Positions 1 to 8,460 of a stretch of DNA of 64,000 bases are shown one piece after another. Both the position numbers and the translations under genes were made by a program. Every line of letters begins with the position of its first letter. Position 1 is the first letter of the stretch. Under the pieces are notes generated by a model. It was not told the origin of the DNA. It did not search any database and was given only the letters and a program-made list of their open reading frames with translations. Source of the DNA: an uncultured Bacteroidia bacterium (lineage in GTDB: Bacteria > Bacteroidota > Bacteroidia > Bacteroidales > UBA932); NCBI GenBank assembly GCA_902769525.1, contig CACXPG010000004.1, forward strand, positions 62,001 through 126,000, written 5' to 3'.

Positions 1-1
1 T

Positions 2-466
2 CACAAAGTGCGCACCCCCGCCCCTGCTGCAGACAAAGGAGAAAAAGCCGCAAAGCCTCGCAGCAAGCGCTGCACCCCTAACTCCATCTTTGAGCTTAAG
101 CCAAACGAGGTGTTCGTATTCGGCAGCAACCTCAGAGGAGCACACGGTGGCGGAGCAGCCAGAACAGCCTACGAGAAGTTCGGAGCAGTCTGGGGAGAAG
201 GCGTCGGACACTTCGGGCAGACCTACGCAATTCCGACGATGCAAGGCGGGGTTGAAACCATCAAACCTTATGTAGACCAGTTTATTGCCTACGCAATGCA
301 ACACCCTGAACTCACCTTCCTAGTAACCCGTATCGGATGCGGCATAGCAGGTTTCACGGACAAAGAAATCGCCCCGCTTTTCAAGGTTGCAATGCTTGTT
401 GACAACATCCTCCTCCCGGGGTCCTTCGTAAAGGTTCTTGAGCAGCAAGAGCAAAAAAGCAAATAA
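2..466 (+). CDS. A1S_2505-like phage-associated protein (5' end outside or at window edge)
   Basis: The reading frame is open to the left edge, so the true start may lie outside; a GTG at base 8 is the only start codon near the edge. The hallmark is VFVFGSNLRGAHGGGAA, then a GEG...G..YAIPT stretch and a TRIGCGIAGF segment. This arrangement is typical of the A1S_2505 'phage non-structural protein' family, a small macro-domain-like fold with no established reaction. The C-terminal end is rich in Gln, Glu and Lys. The next gene begins 38 bases downstream on the same strand. Family assignment is fairly secure; the biochemical role is unknown. Confidence 0.72.
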   Translation, partial: HKVRTPAPAADKGEKAAKPRSKRCTPNSIFELKPNEVFVFGSNLRGAHGGGAARTAYEKFGAVWGEGVGHFGQTYAIPTMQGGVETIKPYVDQFIAYAMQHPELTFLVTRIGCGIAGFTDKEIAPLFKVAMLVDNILLPGSFVKVLEQQEQKSK

Positions 467-503
467 CACATTCGAGTTTAATAACACAACTATATCAATC
501 AAA

Positions 504-1124
504 ATGAAAGCCCTGCTTATTAACGGAAGCCCGCACAAAAGCGGAAACACATCCATAGCGTTGGCAGAAGTTGCCAAGACCCTCAACGCCCAAGGCATAG
601 AAACAGAAACCGTTTGGATCGGGAACAAACCCGTCAGAGGCTGCATAGCCTGTGGCAAATGCTTTGAAAACCCTGGCCGGTGCGCTTTTGACGACGATAT
701 CTGCAACCGCATAAGCGAAAAGTTCAAAGACTCCGACGCCATCGTTATCGGCTCCCCTGTCTATTACGGACAGCCTAACGGCGCCCTGCTTGCCGTATTG
801 CAGAGAGCTTTCTTCTCCTGCAGCGCCAACGTGGCAGGAAAACCGGCGGCAGCTATTGCCGTTTGCAGAAGAGGCGGAGCAACAGCTGCTTACGAAGCCA
901 TGAATCTGCCGTTCCAGATGCTCAACATGCCAATAATCACTTCCCAGTACTGGGGCATCGCCTACGGAATGAATCCGGGAGAAACCACCCAGGACGCAGA
1001 AGGTATGCAGACAATGAGAGCCATTGGCAATAACCTGGCCTGGCTGCTAAAAAAGACCGGAGGTCAACCAGCCCCAGGCATTCCTGAAGGCGAAGAGTGG
1101 ACCCCTACCAACTTCATCCGCTAG
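504..1124 (+). CDS. Flavodoxin family / NADPH-dependent FMN reductase-like protein
   Basis: The protein opens with MKALLINGSPHKSGNTS, the phosphate-binding loop for FMN in the iron-sulfur flavoprotein/FMN reductase branch. It continues with GCIACGKCFENPGRC, a cysteine-rich segment that in relatives holds an Fe-S cluster or redox cysteines, and then IVIGSPVYYGQPNG, the second FMN-contact loop. About 206 residues is normal for the family. A longer frame starts at 438, but residues before 504 do not look like the family, so the ATG at 504 is chosen. It likely acts as a cytosolic flavin-dependent electron carrier or reductase; the substrate cannot be told. Confidence 0.85.
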   Translation: MKALLINGSPHKSGNTSIALAEVAKTLNAQGIETETVWIGNKPVRGCIACGKCFENPGRCAFDDDICNRISEKFKDSDAIVIGSPVYYGQPNGALLAVLQRAFFSCSANVAGKPAAAIAVCRRGGATAAYEAMNLPFQMLNMPIITSQYWGIAYGMNPGETTQDAEGMQTMRAIGNNLAWLLKKTGGQPAPGIPEGEEWTPTNFIR

Positions 1125-1192
1125 ACCTCGCACGGTCTCATATCAAATCCTGAACACCAAGAACAAACAATAAACTATACCACATAACAACA

Positions 1193-1705
1193 ATGAAAAC
1201 TTCTCACTTATTTACCACCGTCATCAAGGCTTCAACACTCTCCATCGCGATAATAGCAGCCATGACCCTTCTTTCCTCCTGCAAGCAGAACCAGAATCGA
1301 AACGAAGCCAATCCGGAAGAAGCGATACTGGGAAAACCATCAGAGGTAAAATATACAGTCGCTGAGAATTATTTCATCAAAAACGGCGCTGTATTACCTG
1401 AGAACCATAAAATCACAGACCAGGAGACCTTCAACCAGATCTTCGGAATGGCCACCACTATGGGAGAAAACGGCAAACCGACTGAAATCGACTTCGAGAA
1501 GCAGTTCGTTTATGCGATAGAAACCGGCCCTGTCCAGAAAGAAACCACCCTTGTTCCAGGCTTACTGCTTAACCACTACGACGGCAAGCTGGTATTCCAC
1601 TATACCGTAAAACAGGGCGCAGACATCTCCTACACCATCCGCCCGGTCCTGATGATAATCCTGGACAAAGAATACGAGCATATTGATATAAAGGCCATCG
1701 ATTAA
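1193..1705 (+). CDS. Putative lipoprotein, unknown function
   Basis: The N-terminus is a signal peptide: basic start, hydrophobic stretch (about residues 12-27), then the lipobox LLSSC with Cys30 as the expected lipidated residue. The mature part (about 140 residues) is hydrophilic with alternating strands (FVYAIETGP, LVFHYTVKQG, SYTIRPVLMIIL), suggesting a small beta-rich domain. I do not recognise the family. It lies 68 bases after the flavoprotein gene on the same strand and is followed by minus-strand material. Confidence 0.75.
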   Translation: MKTSHLFTTVIKASTLSIAIIAAMTLLSSCKQNQNRNEANPEEAILGKPSEVKYTVAENYFIKNGAVLPENHKITDQETFNQIFGMATTMGENGKPTEIDFEKQFVYAIETGPVQKETTLVPGLLLNHYDGKLVFHYTVKQGADISYTIRPVLMIILDKEYEHIDIKAID

Positions 1706-1736
1706 GCAGCGGCAAGCGGCTAAAATCCAGCCTGTT

Positions 1737-1832
1737 CTATTCGTCATCAAACACCGCTTTCTCTTCGCCGAGGAAGCGGTATGACTTTACCCGCAGCAGG
1801 TCCGGCTGAACGAATTCAAACAAGCCAATAAA
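1737..1832 (-). pseudogene. 3' remnant of a paralogue of the 1875-2552 gene
   Basis: Read on the minus strand, this stretch encodes a short peptide containing GLFEFVQPDLLRVKSYRFLG and ending in a stop codon. The neighbouring gene at 1875-2552 has SLFEFRQPDLIRVKSYRLIG near its C-terminus, so about 25 residues match closely. Upstream in this frame the similarity ends and a stop codon appears within about 20 bases. It is therefore the tail of a second, deleted copy, evidence of local tandem duplication followed by loss. Confidence 0.75.
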
Positions 1833-1874
1833 GCTAGTCAGCCACAACTAATAGTAGCTTTACTCATCCCTTTT

Positions 1875-2552
1875 TCAATTCGAGTCCTCGTCAAAATCCG
1901 AGTCATCTTCGTCTTCTTCGCATGTCAGTTCCTCTTCGCCAATAAGACGATATGACTTTACTCTTATAAGATCAGGCTGACGAAACTCAAACAGAGATCT
2001 AACCCGGCGGTCTTCTTTCTTGTCACTTTTTTCGTCGGGAAACTCATAATAATCTCCCCATTGAACCATACCGGGGAACCAACCGTCACTCGGGACCAGA
2101 AGGATCCGGAAAACGCATTTCTGGAACAATCCATAATCTACTAACTCCAAGTTCAACGGCCCTTGAAGGCTAAAACAATTGAGACTATATGATCGTTGAT
2201 TCCCCCATCTATCGCAGAACTGCCAGCATACCTCATACTTGCGCCTGACGGTTCGCCGATTCTCCTTCTCCAATTTATCCCACTCAAGACCATTTAACGC
2301 TTCACCCTCGTGCAACCGGTCCAAAGCGCCATTTCTTTCCTCATAATCTGTCCATATATACGTCCTGAGCGTAAATTTCCATCCGCAACAATAGGATTTC
2401 TCATCCTCATCGTACTTTCCTGGATCATCCACCTCAAACCCGGCAAACTCCACATTGCTGAAATTCAGCTTCAACGGCAACAAAACCTTCATGCCGTTAA
2501 TGACATCAATACATCTGACATCTATATTCTTGTCGTGATAAATATCATACAT
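1875..2552 (-). CDS. Hypothetical protein, acidic C-terminus
   Basis: 225 residues, not recognised. No signal peptide or membrane segment is visible. The middle is rich in aromatic residues and Trp (YCCGWKF, CWQFCDRWGN, GWFPGMVQWGDYYEF), suggesting a compact globular domain. The last 15 residues are almost all acidic or Ser. It starts 15 bases after the stop of the gene at 2567-3511, so the two probably form one transcript. A degraded copy of its 3' end lies just downstream. Confidence 0.7.
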   Translation of the reverse strand: MYDIYHDKNIDVRCIDVINGMKVLLPLKLNFSNVEFAGFEVDDPGKYDEDEKSYCCGWKFTLRTYIWTDYEERNGALDRLHEGEALNGLEWDKLEKENRRTVRRKYEVCWQFCDRWGNQRSYSLNCFSLQGPLNLELVDYGLFQKCVFRILLVPSDGWFPGMVQWGDYYEFPDEKSDKKEDRRVRSLFEFRQPDLIRVKSYRLIGEEELTCEEDEDDSDFDEDSN

Positions 2553-2566
2553 ATCTATTTCCCTCC

Positions 2567-3511
2567 TTATTCGGCAAAATCCAGAATCTTGAGCTCTCTC
2601 CGAAGCCGATACCAGTACAAAAAGACACTCAGTGAAGCATTCTCGTGCAAAAACCTGTACGCAGCGCGCAAGACCTCTTTATCTTGACAATCGTCGTAAA
2701 TGAACCTCAGGGCCGTTTCTATTTCCTGACGAGTCAATCTCTTATGAAGCAGTTTTGCGTACAATTCGAGGTCCTTTGCTCTATCCTCCGCCTTCTGAGC
2801 CTCAGTCTTGTCCTCAGAACTTGAAGAAAAGGCCACCTTCCTATAATTTAGCATATCCTCCTTTGTACCAGGTCCCATATAAAACATCTTCGGCGGATCA
2901 TTTTCAGAATCAATATTCACAACGCTGAGATTAAGAAGTTCAAGCCAGAAAAGCCCCATCTGAAGTAACTGATACTGCTTGAACGCACGCTCCTTCACAT
3001 CTTCGCCGCTCTTGGAAATGAGCCATTTGAGATATCCGATAGAATCCTTGGCGATTTTCCCTGAAATCTCATGTCCGGACCTTATCTGCTCAACCCTCTC
3101 GTTGTATGACTGGGGATTGACTTCATCCGGGCCTACTCCCGGAGTTGTCTTCAGAATCTGCTCAACCTTATCCTCTTTAGCCTGGCATACAAGAAATGTC
3201 ATTAAACGGTTATGGCGCACATCGTCATAATACTTCTTCAGCAAAAACGCCCGGTCCAGAGAAAACGGATGGTCACCGTCTTTCCAGTCATTCTCATTAA
3301 ACTCTTCCTCAGCGCCTTTCAGCCACTCTTCCAAGCTTATTTTTCTCACGTCATAATCAGCGAAGACCGCATCGCGGAAAAAATACTTGAGCCACTTGCT
3401 CCACATCCGCGTATTCTCCAGATCGCTATCGCTGAGTTCCAGCACCTTCATTAATATCTCTTTCTGCCCGCTATCCCATTTGCCGACAGATTCTTTCGGA
3501 TCATATTTCAT
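2567..3511 (-). CDS. Hypothetical helical protein, first gene of a two-gene unit
   Basis: 314 residues, predicted mostly alpha-helical and highly charged, with no signal peptide or membrane segment. Recognisable catalytic motifs are absent. The start (MKYDPKESVGKWDSG) is the first ATG in the frame and follows an AT-rich leader. It is divergent from the WYL regulator at 3761, with about 250 bases between, and is followed closely by the 1875-2552 gene. The divergent WYL regulator suggests, as inference only, that the pair may be a regulated accessory or defence module. Confidence 0.7.
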   Translation of the reverse strand: MKYDPKESVGKWDSGQKEILMKVLELSDSDLENTRMWSKWLKYFFRDAVFADYDVRKISLEEWLKGAEEEFNENDWKDGDHPFSLDRAFLLKKYYDDVRHNRLMTFLVCQAKEDKVEQILKTTPGVGPDEVNPQSYNERVEQIRSGHEISGKIAKDSIGYLKWLISKSGEDVKERAFKQYQLLQMGLFWLELLNLSVVNIDSENDPPKMFYMGPGTKEDMLNYRKVAFSSSSEDKTEAQKAEDRAKDLELYAKLLHKRLTRQEIETALRFIYDDCQDKEVLRAAYRFLHENASLSVFLYWYRLRRELKILDFAE

Positions 3512-3701
3512 AATCTTTCTATTTCTATTATCACAATTTAAATTTACAAACTCGGCCTGTCAAACGCAACTCTCACAAGCCTTGCAATAATACTATCGGA
3601 ATGCGAATTCTATGTTCCTTTGCCCAAACAACAGCTAAAACTCGTTCATAAATAATAAACAGCTTGCATCACACCACCCGCTAGCAAATAAACCAGTATC
3701 C

Positions 3702-3736
3702 GCGAACATACTATTCGCGATAATTGTTTAAATTTG
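3702..3736 (+). promoter_or_regulatory. GCGAA-N7-TTCGC operator and -7 element upstream of WYL gene
   Basis: A perfect inverted repeat GCGAA-CATACTA-TTCGC spans 3702-3718. After 10 bases comes TAAATTTG (3729-3736), matching the Bacteroidetes -7 consensus TAnnTTTG. The WYL start codon is at 3761. The same arrangement recurs at eight other promoters in this window, so the site is probably a regulator's operator overlapping the -33 region, and may be autoregulated. Confidence 0.7.
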
Positions 3737-3760
3737 TTTTAGCAAGTAATAAGAAACGAT

Positions 3761-4978
3761 ATGCCTACAAACAAAAACGCCCTCATCAGATACACAATTC
3801 TCGACAAGCTCCTCAGCGACCGACACCACAACTACACCTGCCTCGACCTTCTCAACAAGGTTAATGAAGGCCTGGAAGATGCCGGTTTCCCTAAAATTGG
3901 CGGAGAAGGAGACGACTACCAGAAACAGATCAAAAGCGGCAAAAGAGTCATCCAGAAAGACCTTCTGGACCTCCAGGACAGCCCTTTCAGTATGGAGATA
4001 GACTCTTCCGACACTCGCGACGGCGCACCGGTCTACCGTTATGCGGACCAGACCCGCTCTCTTTTCTCCCCCCCTCTCAAGGAGGACGAGAAGAAGCTTC
4101 TCAAAGAGGTCCTTAACACCCTCGGGCAGTTCTCCGGCCTCGACAACTTCGAGTGGCTGGAAGACCTTCAGGCTAAGCTCAACGACCCGTCCGCTTTCGG
4201 TGCAAGCAAGCAAATGGCGGCTATAACCCCTATCGCCGAAGAAAACAATGCCCCTAAAAACAAGATCATCGTCTTCGACTCCAATCCCTATCTGAAGAAC
4301 TCCAACCTCCTGGGCACACTCTACACCCACATTTCCGACAAGCAGATAATCGAGGTGACCTACCAGCCGTTCGGCAAACCTCAGCGCAAATACCCTGTCG
4401 CCCCCTACCAGCTCCGCCAGTACAACAACCGCTGGTTCCTGGTCTGCACCATCATCAACACAGAAGACAGGCAGTATGTAAAAGGCTTCTACCTCAACCT
4501 CCCCCTGGACCGCATCCAGGAAGTAAAGCCGCTTGTCAAGCCCGCTAAACTGGCCCAATCCTCAAAATCCGCCAAACCCGAAGACCGCCTCTACGAATAC
4601 ATCGAGTGCGCCGACAACCTTGACGAGTACTACGAAGACTGCATCGGCATCACCCGCTATGACGACATCCCTGCCCAGGACATCATCCTTGCCGCCAACG
4701 AAACCTGCCGCAACTACATAGAAACCAAGCCTATGCATTCCAGCCAGACTGAAATCAAAGACGAAACCGCCCTTGCCAAACTCAGAGAACAATACCCAAC
4801 CATCGCCAATCATGGCTTTCTTTATTTCTACAAGCTCCACGTCATCCCCAATCCTGAGATGCGAAGATTAATTCTGAGTTATACCCCAAATCTGATACTG
4901 TTGAGTCCGGAAAATGAACGTGTGGAATTATTAAATATCCTAGGAAATGCATCAGATGTACGGAAAGGAATGAATTAA
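3761..4978 (+). CDS. WYL-domain transcriptional regulator
   Basis: 405 residues. The N-terminal 100 residues look like a winged-helix DNA-binding region (RYTILDKLLSDRH...VIQKDLLDLQ). A WYL domain follows at about residues 190-265 (IIEVTYQPFGKPQRKYPVAP, then LRQYNNRWFLVC), which in relatives senses a ligand, often a nucleotide or nucleic acid. WYL regulators are common in phage-defence islands (BrxR and CapW are relatives). The promoter carries the inverted repeat shared with both retrons, so this protein is a candidate binder of that repeat, which is inference. Codon use turns abruptly AT-rich in the last 120 bases, as if the 3' end came with the incoming AT-rich DNA. Confidence 0.87.
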   Translation: MPTNKNALIRYTILDKLLSDRHHNYTCLDLLNKVNEGLEDAGFPKIGGEGDDYQKQIKSGKRVIQKDLLDLQDSPFSMEIDSSDTRDGAPVYRYADQTRSLFSPPLKEDEKKLLKEVLNTLGQFSGLDNFEWLEDLQAKLNDPSAFGASKQMAAITPIAEENNAPKNKIIVFDSNPYLKNSNLLGTLYTHISDKQIIEVTYQPFGKPQRKYPVAPYQLRQYNNRWFLVCTIINTEDRQYVKGFYLNLPLDRIQEVKPLVKPAKLAQSSKSAKPEDRLYEYIECADNLDEYYEDCIGITRYDDIPAQDIILAANETCRNYIETKPMHSSQTEIKDETALAKLREQYPTIANHGFLYFYKLHVIPNPEMRRLILSYTPNLILLSPENERVELLNILGNASDVRKGMN

Positions 4979-5093
4979 TTCTAGCTATATTTGTTAAAGA
5001 TTTCAATTGCTGTCATTCTTCATTCAGAATTGAAGACTCTGTAAATCGGTTTTAATTATTTGATTACCAAATTAGATTTTTGATATTATCATT

Positions 5094-5336
5094 ATGGAAA
5101 AGGAATTATCCGTTCACCCACAAACAGGATTCTTAAATAGCAAATACTTTATATTCACAAGGCCCGATACTATAACTTTTCTGACAATCAGACACTTGGG
5201 AGCAGAAGCCTCTAAACATTTCGAAAGAATTAAATGTAAGGGCGCTTATTGCAGACATTTCTCAAAACCAGGAAAATACAAAGTAGAAATCGAGGGTACA
5301 TCTATTAATACAGTAATAGAAGTTAAAGATGCATAA
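5094..5336 (+). CDS. Small hypothetical protein (80 aa), possible beta-sandwich
   Basis: A short gene in the same AT-rich composition as the next gene, 66 bases before it and on the same strand, so likely co-transcribed. The sequence alternates hydrophobic residues in strand-like fashion (ITFLTIRHLG, GKYKVEIEG, INTVIEVKDA), which would fit a small Ig-like fold. It has no signal peptide and no catalytic motif. Not recognised. That it works with the 886-aa propeller protein is inferred only from adjacency. Confidence 0.6.
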   Translation: MEKELSVHPQTGFLNSKYFIFTRPDTITFLTIRHLGAEASKHFERIKCKGAYCRHFSKPGKYKVEIEGTSINTVIEVKDA

Positions 5337-5402
5337 AAATTTGGAGGTAGTCAATATAAAAATAGTTTCGTTTTTGATGATACTCCATGGTGCCTGATAG
5401 TA

Positions 5403-8063
5403 ATGAAAGATCGCACATATTTCTATAACCGTGAGACAAAAGAAGAGTATTACGAGTATATATCTCCCAAACAAGTTATATATGTCAATCGGAACTACTT
5501 GCTATTTGAGTTTTCTAATGATAGTTATCGCTCAGAGTACACATTATATGATTTAAGGAGAAAAGTACCTGTAGCGTTGTATTCAAAGTACATTTATATA
5601 TCAGATGCGTGCATCATTTTAAAGGAATCCAGCAGCCAGTCATTTCAAAAGCTAACTATAATTGATCTGAACAAAAACTTTAAAGAAACAATTGAAGAAT
5701 GTGAAAAATATGTCCTTAATAATGATGAAAAACAATTAGTATCTTATAATCAAAACATAATTAAGTTATGGGATTTATCTGCACCTCAAATCATTTGTTC
5801 GTTAGACATTTGCTCCACAGAATTAATAAAGAATTATTCTTTTGTATCTTTTACATACAACAATAATATATTATTGAAATGCGAAGAGAACTATCTAATA
5901 TATAATGTCGCAAGTAGGTCTATAAAAAAAAGAATAACAATAGCCGAAATAAAAGATATTCTTTCATCAAAAGATAATCATAACGATGGAAGAGAGAGAT
6001 CATTTACCATAGAGCAGGCTTTCATTTTCAACCACAATTCCTGCTATATAGTCCGTGAAGAGGGGAAAAACAACCCCTATCTACTATTAGGCAATAACAA
6101 ACATATAGAGATTAGCAGGTATTTTAATTATTTAATTAGCGGAAAATTATTGTATATATTAGGAGAACCAGCAATTATCATTCGCAATAACAGAGTAATA
6201 GCCACTATATCTGACAAGATTTATAGATACAATAATATTATTTTAATTGAAGAAAACACAAATGGTGAGAAAGCTATTTATTATTACAATCAGAATGGAG
6301 GAAAATTCTTTTTGAAAAAAGGAGAAATCAATCTATCATCTTTCAACGAAAAAGGTGTATTATATGATAATGATAATGACGAATACTCTGTTTTATCAAG
6401 TATTAATGGGAATTTATCACTTAAGAAAACTAATTTGAGTATTATCAACGAATATTGCCAAGAGAATCATCTTTCCTTAAAAACAACTTCTCTCAATAAA
6501 ACGTATTCTATTGCGTACAACCACACTACAAACATGTTTATAGGCTTAAAGCTAATTATCAACACAAACAATAACACACCAAATAGTTTCATAAAAGAGG
6601 ACATCCTAAAAAAAGTATATGACAAAACCACCTTTAAGAATGTATATTTTTCAAGCGATGGGAGTAGTATTTTGCATGAGCGCAATAATCAGATGATTAT
6701 GTTTGACTTAAATGGAGAAACATTAGGACGTTTCCCAAATCTTCATTTTATCAAACACAAAAATGGATATAGACCTTCTTTTATTATTGACAACAATAAG
6801 CTTCCGCGAATAATAGATCCTGTCACAAAGCAGTTTATTGAAGGTAATAACATTAATGAATATGTTTTTATCAGTCCAAATGGGCAGCTTTATGCAGATT
6901 GTGATGTGAACAAATATATAAAGTACTATAACTGCATAACTAATAAATACATAGATAACTCTGAGGCAGCTGCGATCAAAAATGATTTTGATTTTAACAG
7001 TATCACAGCACAAATAGAGAAAGAAAATATAATACGAAAGAGAAAGGATTTTATTGAAAAGAATAAAACCTTTTTTGCCAATAGGCTTTTTGACAAAAAC
7101 TCATTATTCATAAAGCATCGATTGGAGTTCACTTCTCTATTTCTAAAATATTCATATAAAGATAAAACAACAATAAATCTTATCAACAATTCTAAAATAA
7201 CTAATGACGAGTGTCTTACACTAAGAAAGCGCCTCGATGTTATTAAACCAAATAATGTTACCAAAGATATTATTGAACAACGGATCTCATTTGTTAAAGA
7301 TCATATATTGTATTTTTGTTCATTTGAAAGTGAGTATCCAAATATTTCTATAATTAATATTAATGAGTTTTCTGCTTTCATTATTGAAAAAAGAGGATTT
7401 GCTATCATTAGAGACACTAACACTAATCTAATTGTAGATGAGATAGAACTAGGCCCATGCCTATGGTTTTTAAATTATGTTTCATTTTCATTTGATAACA
7501 AATATGTAGCCATCGCGGGCCGCTTCCCATATAATACTATTTGGAAAGGAGATACAGTAGAAGGTTTGTTTCTTGTATATGATTTAATTTCAAGAAGATT
7601 AGTAATAAGAGAAACAGCAACCAATGCAGTATGGGTATCGGCCTTCTCGATTAAAGGATTAGCCGCTGCATATACTAGCAATCCAAATACTTTACTATGG
7701 GACACGAGCCCCCTATTAATGAATGGAAATACAAATAGGTGGAATGTAATTAAAACAAAAAATTTTTTAGCATTTAGTCCAGACGGAAAATATTTCGCTC
7801 TATCGAACCAAGGTTACAAGTCTTATAACTCAAACCCTGTTGGTTTTGGTCATCAGGAATCCACTTCCGTATATATTTATGAGACTCAATCACTTAAACA
7901 GGTTTTCCCAACGATTGATGATTTAGCCGTAGGAGGTATTCCTGGAGTTGCACACTCCAAAGAAAATGTCGCAACCTGTTCTTTTTCGGATGACAATAAA
8001 AGAATACTAATAGCGGGAGATGATGGGACTATCGTAGTTAGAAATCTATATTTTCCACACTAA
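5403..8063 (+). CDS. Large WD40-like beta-propeller protein
   Basis: 886 residues, strongly AT-rich. Several blocks resemble WD40/YVTN-type repeats: SYNQNIIKLWDLSAP near residue 120, VYFSSDGSSILHERNNQMIMFDLNGE in the middle, and near the C-terminus SFDNKYVAIAGR, FLAFSPDGKYFALSN and SFSDDNKRILIAGDDGTIVVRNL. A less regular, Lys-rich helical stretch lies at about 530-640. There is no signal peptide or membrane helix, so it is probably cytosolic. WD40 proteins in bacterial conflict islands often act as sensors or scaffolds; no enzymatic domain is visible here. It sits between the WYL/80-aa genes and the decayed retron. Confidence 0.72.
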   Translation: MKDRTYFYNRETKEEYYEYISPKQVIYVNRNYLLFEFSNDSYRSEYTLYDLRRKVPVALYSKYIYISDACIILKESSSQSFQKLTIIDLNKNFKETIEECEKYVLNNDEKQLVSYNQNIIKLWDLSAPQIICSLDICSTELIKNYSFVSFTYNNNILLKCEENYLIYNVASRSIKKRITIAEIKDILSSKDNHNDGRERSFTIEQAFIFNHNSCYIVREEGKNNPYLLLGNNKHIEISRYFNYLISGKLLYILGEPAIIIRNNRVIATISDKIYRYNNIILIEENTNGEKAIYYYNQNGGKFFLKKGEINLSSFNEKGVLYDNDNDEYSVLSSINGNLSLKKTNLSIINEYCQENHLSLKTTSLNKTYSIAYNHTTNMFIGLKLIINTNNNTPNSFIKEDILKKVYDKTTFKNVYFSSDGSSILHERNNQMIMFDLNGETLGRFPNLHFIKHKNGYRPSFIIDNNKLPRIIDPVTKQFIEGNNINEYVFISPNGQLYADCDVNKYIKYYNCITNKYIDNSEAAAIKNDFDFNSITAQIEKENIIRKRKDFIEKNKTFFANRLFDKNSLFIKHRLEFTSLFLKYSYKDKTTINLINNSKITNDECLTLRKRLDVIKPNNVTKDIIEQRISFVKDHILYFCSFESEYPNISIININEFSAFIIEKRGFAIIRDTNTNLIVDEIELGPCLWFLNYVSFSFDNKYVAIAGRFPYNTIWKGDTVEGLFLVYDLISRRLVIRETATNAVWVSAFSIKGLAAAYTSNPNTLLWDTSPLLMNGNTNRWNVIKTKNFLAFSPDGKYFALSNQGYKSYNSNPVGFGHQESTSVYIYETQSLKQVFPTIDDLAVGGIPGVAHSKENVATCSFSDDNKRILIAGDDGTIVVRNLYFPH

Positions 8064-8152
8064 TAATTCGTATTTAGATAGTATTCCGTATGTCAAATAA
8101 TAATAAGTTCGGTTACAGATAAGATATGTAGATTAACGATTAGTTAATAATA

Positions 8153-8187
8153 GCGAAATAGTCATTCGCTATTCAGTATTAAATTTA
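8153..8187 (+). promoter_or_regulatory. GCGAA-N7-TTCGC operator with weak -7 box upstream of retron 1
   Basis: Perfect GCGAA-ATAGTCA-TTCGC at 8153-8169, then 10 bases and TAAATTTA (8180-8187, one mismatch to TAnnTTTG). This is the same layout as at the WYL, retron 2 and other promoters. A second, better -7 box follows at 8211, so retron 1 may have two start points. Confidence 0.6.
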
Positions 8188-8210
8188 CACCTGATTTGAA
8201 AGAAATTTAT

Positions 8211-8218
8211 TATATTTG
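8211..8218 (+). promoter_or_regulatory. -7 promoter element of retron 1 ncRNA
   Basis: TATATTTG matches TAnnTTTG and lies 17 bases before the start of the ncRNA a1 arm at 8236. In retron 2 a TAACTTTG box also lies 17 bases before its a1 arm, so the spacing is conserved between the two retrons. Confidence 0.6.
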
Positions 8219-8235
8219 TAATACTTTAGTTCATT

Positions 8236-8441
8236 GACATACCGCAACATTGTTTTGACTTATGTCTGCCATGCTTGGCAGATATCCCAGGCTTTCCAGC
8301 CATCAAAGGGTTAGATGTTGTTTTGTTAGTATTCCCTGTCGGGAAAACAGTGTGACAACACCTCTCATCTGCCTTTCTTTGATAGAAAGGGCCGTACTCT
8401 TTACAAGAGTACGCATACAAAGAAAATAGTTGCGGTATGTC
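8236..8441 (+). ncRNA. Retron 1 msr-msd RNA
   Basis: The element is bounded by a perfect 13-bp inverted repeat: a1 GACATACCGCAAC at 8236-8248 and a2 GTTGCGGTATGTC at 8429-8441. It is followed 19 bases later by the reverse transcriptase start, the standard retron order. Inside are clear hairpins: TCTGCC/GGCAGA (8265-8282), CCTTTCT/AGAAAGG (8372-8390) and GTACTCTT/AGAGTAC (8394-8412). The a1/a2 sequence is nearly the same as that of retron 2. I cannot place the branching G or the exact msr/msd border by eye. The ATG at 8437 lies in a2, so it is not used as the RT start. Confidence 0.82.
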
Positions 8442-8460
8442 TGAACTATCATTAATAGAT

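Noticed and set aside
3702-3718. LexA (SOS) box
   Set aside because: Some copies recall the Gram-positive CGAAC-N4-GTTCG box, but only GCGAA/TTCGC with a 7-base spacer is conserved across copies, and the regulated genes are not SOS-like.
3728-4558. 276-aa minus-strand frame opposite the WYL gene
   Set aside because: It is antisense to a clear WYL gene, is rich in Val/Leu/Glu as expected from the complement of a GC-rich gene, and has no motif.
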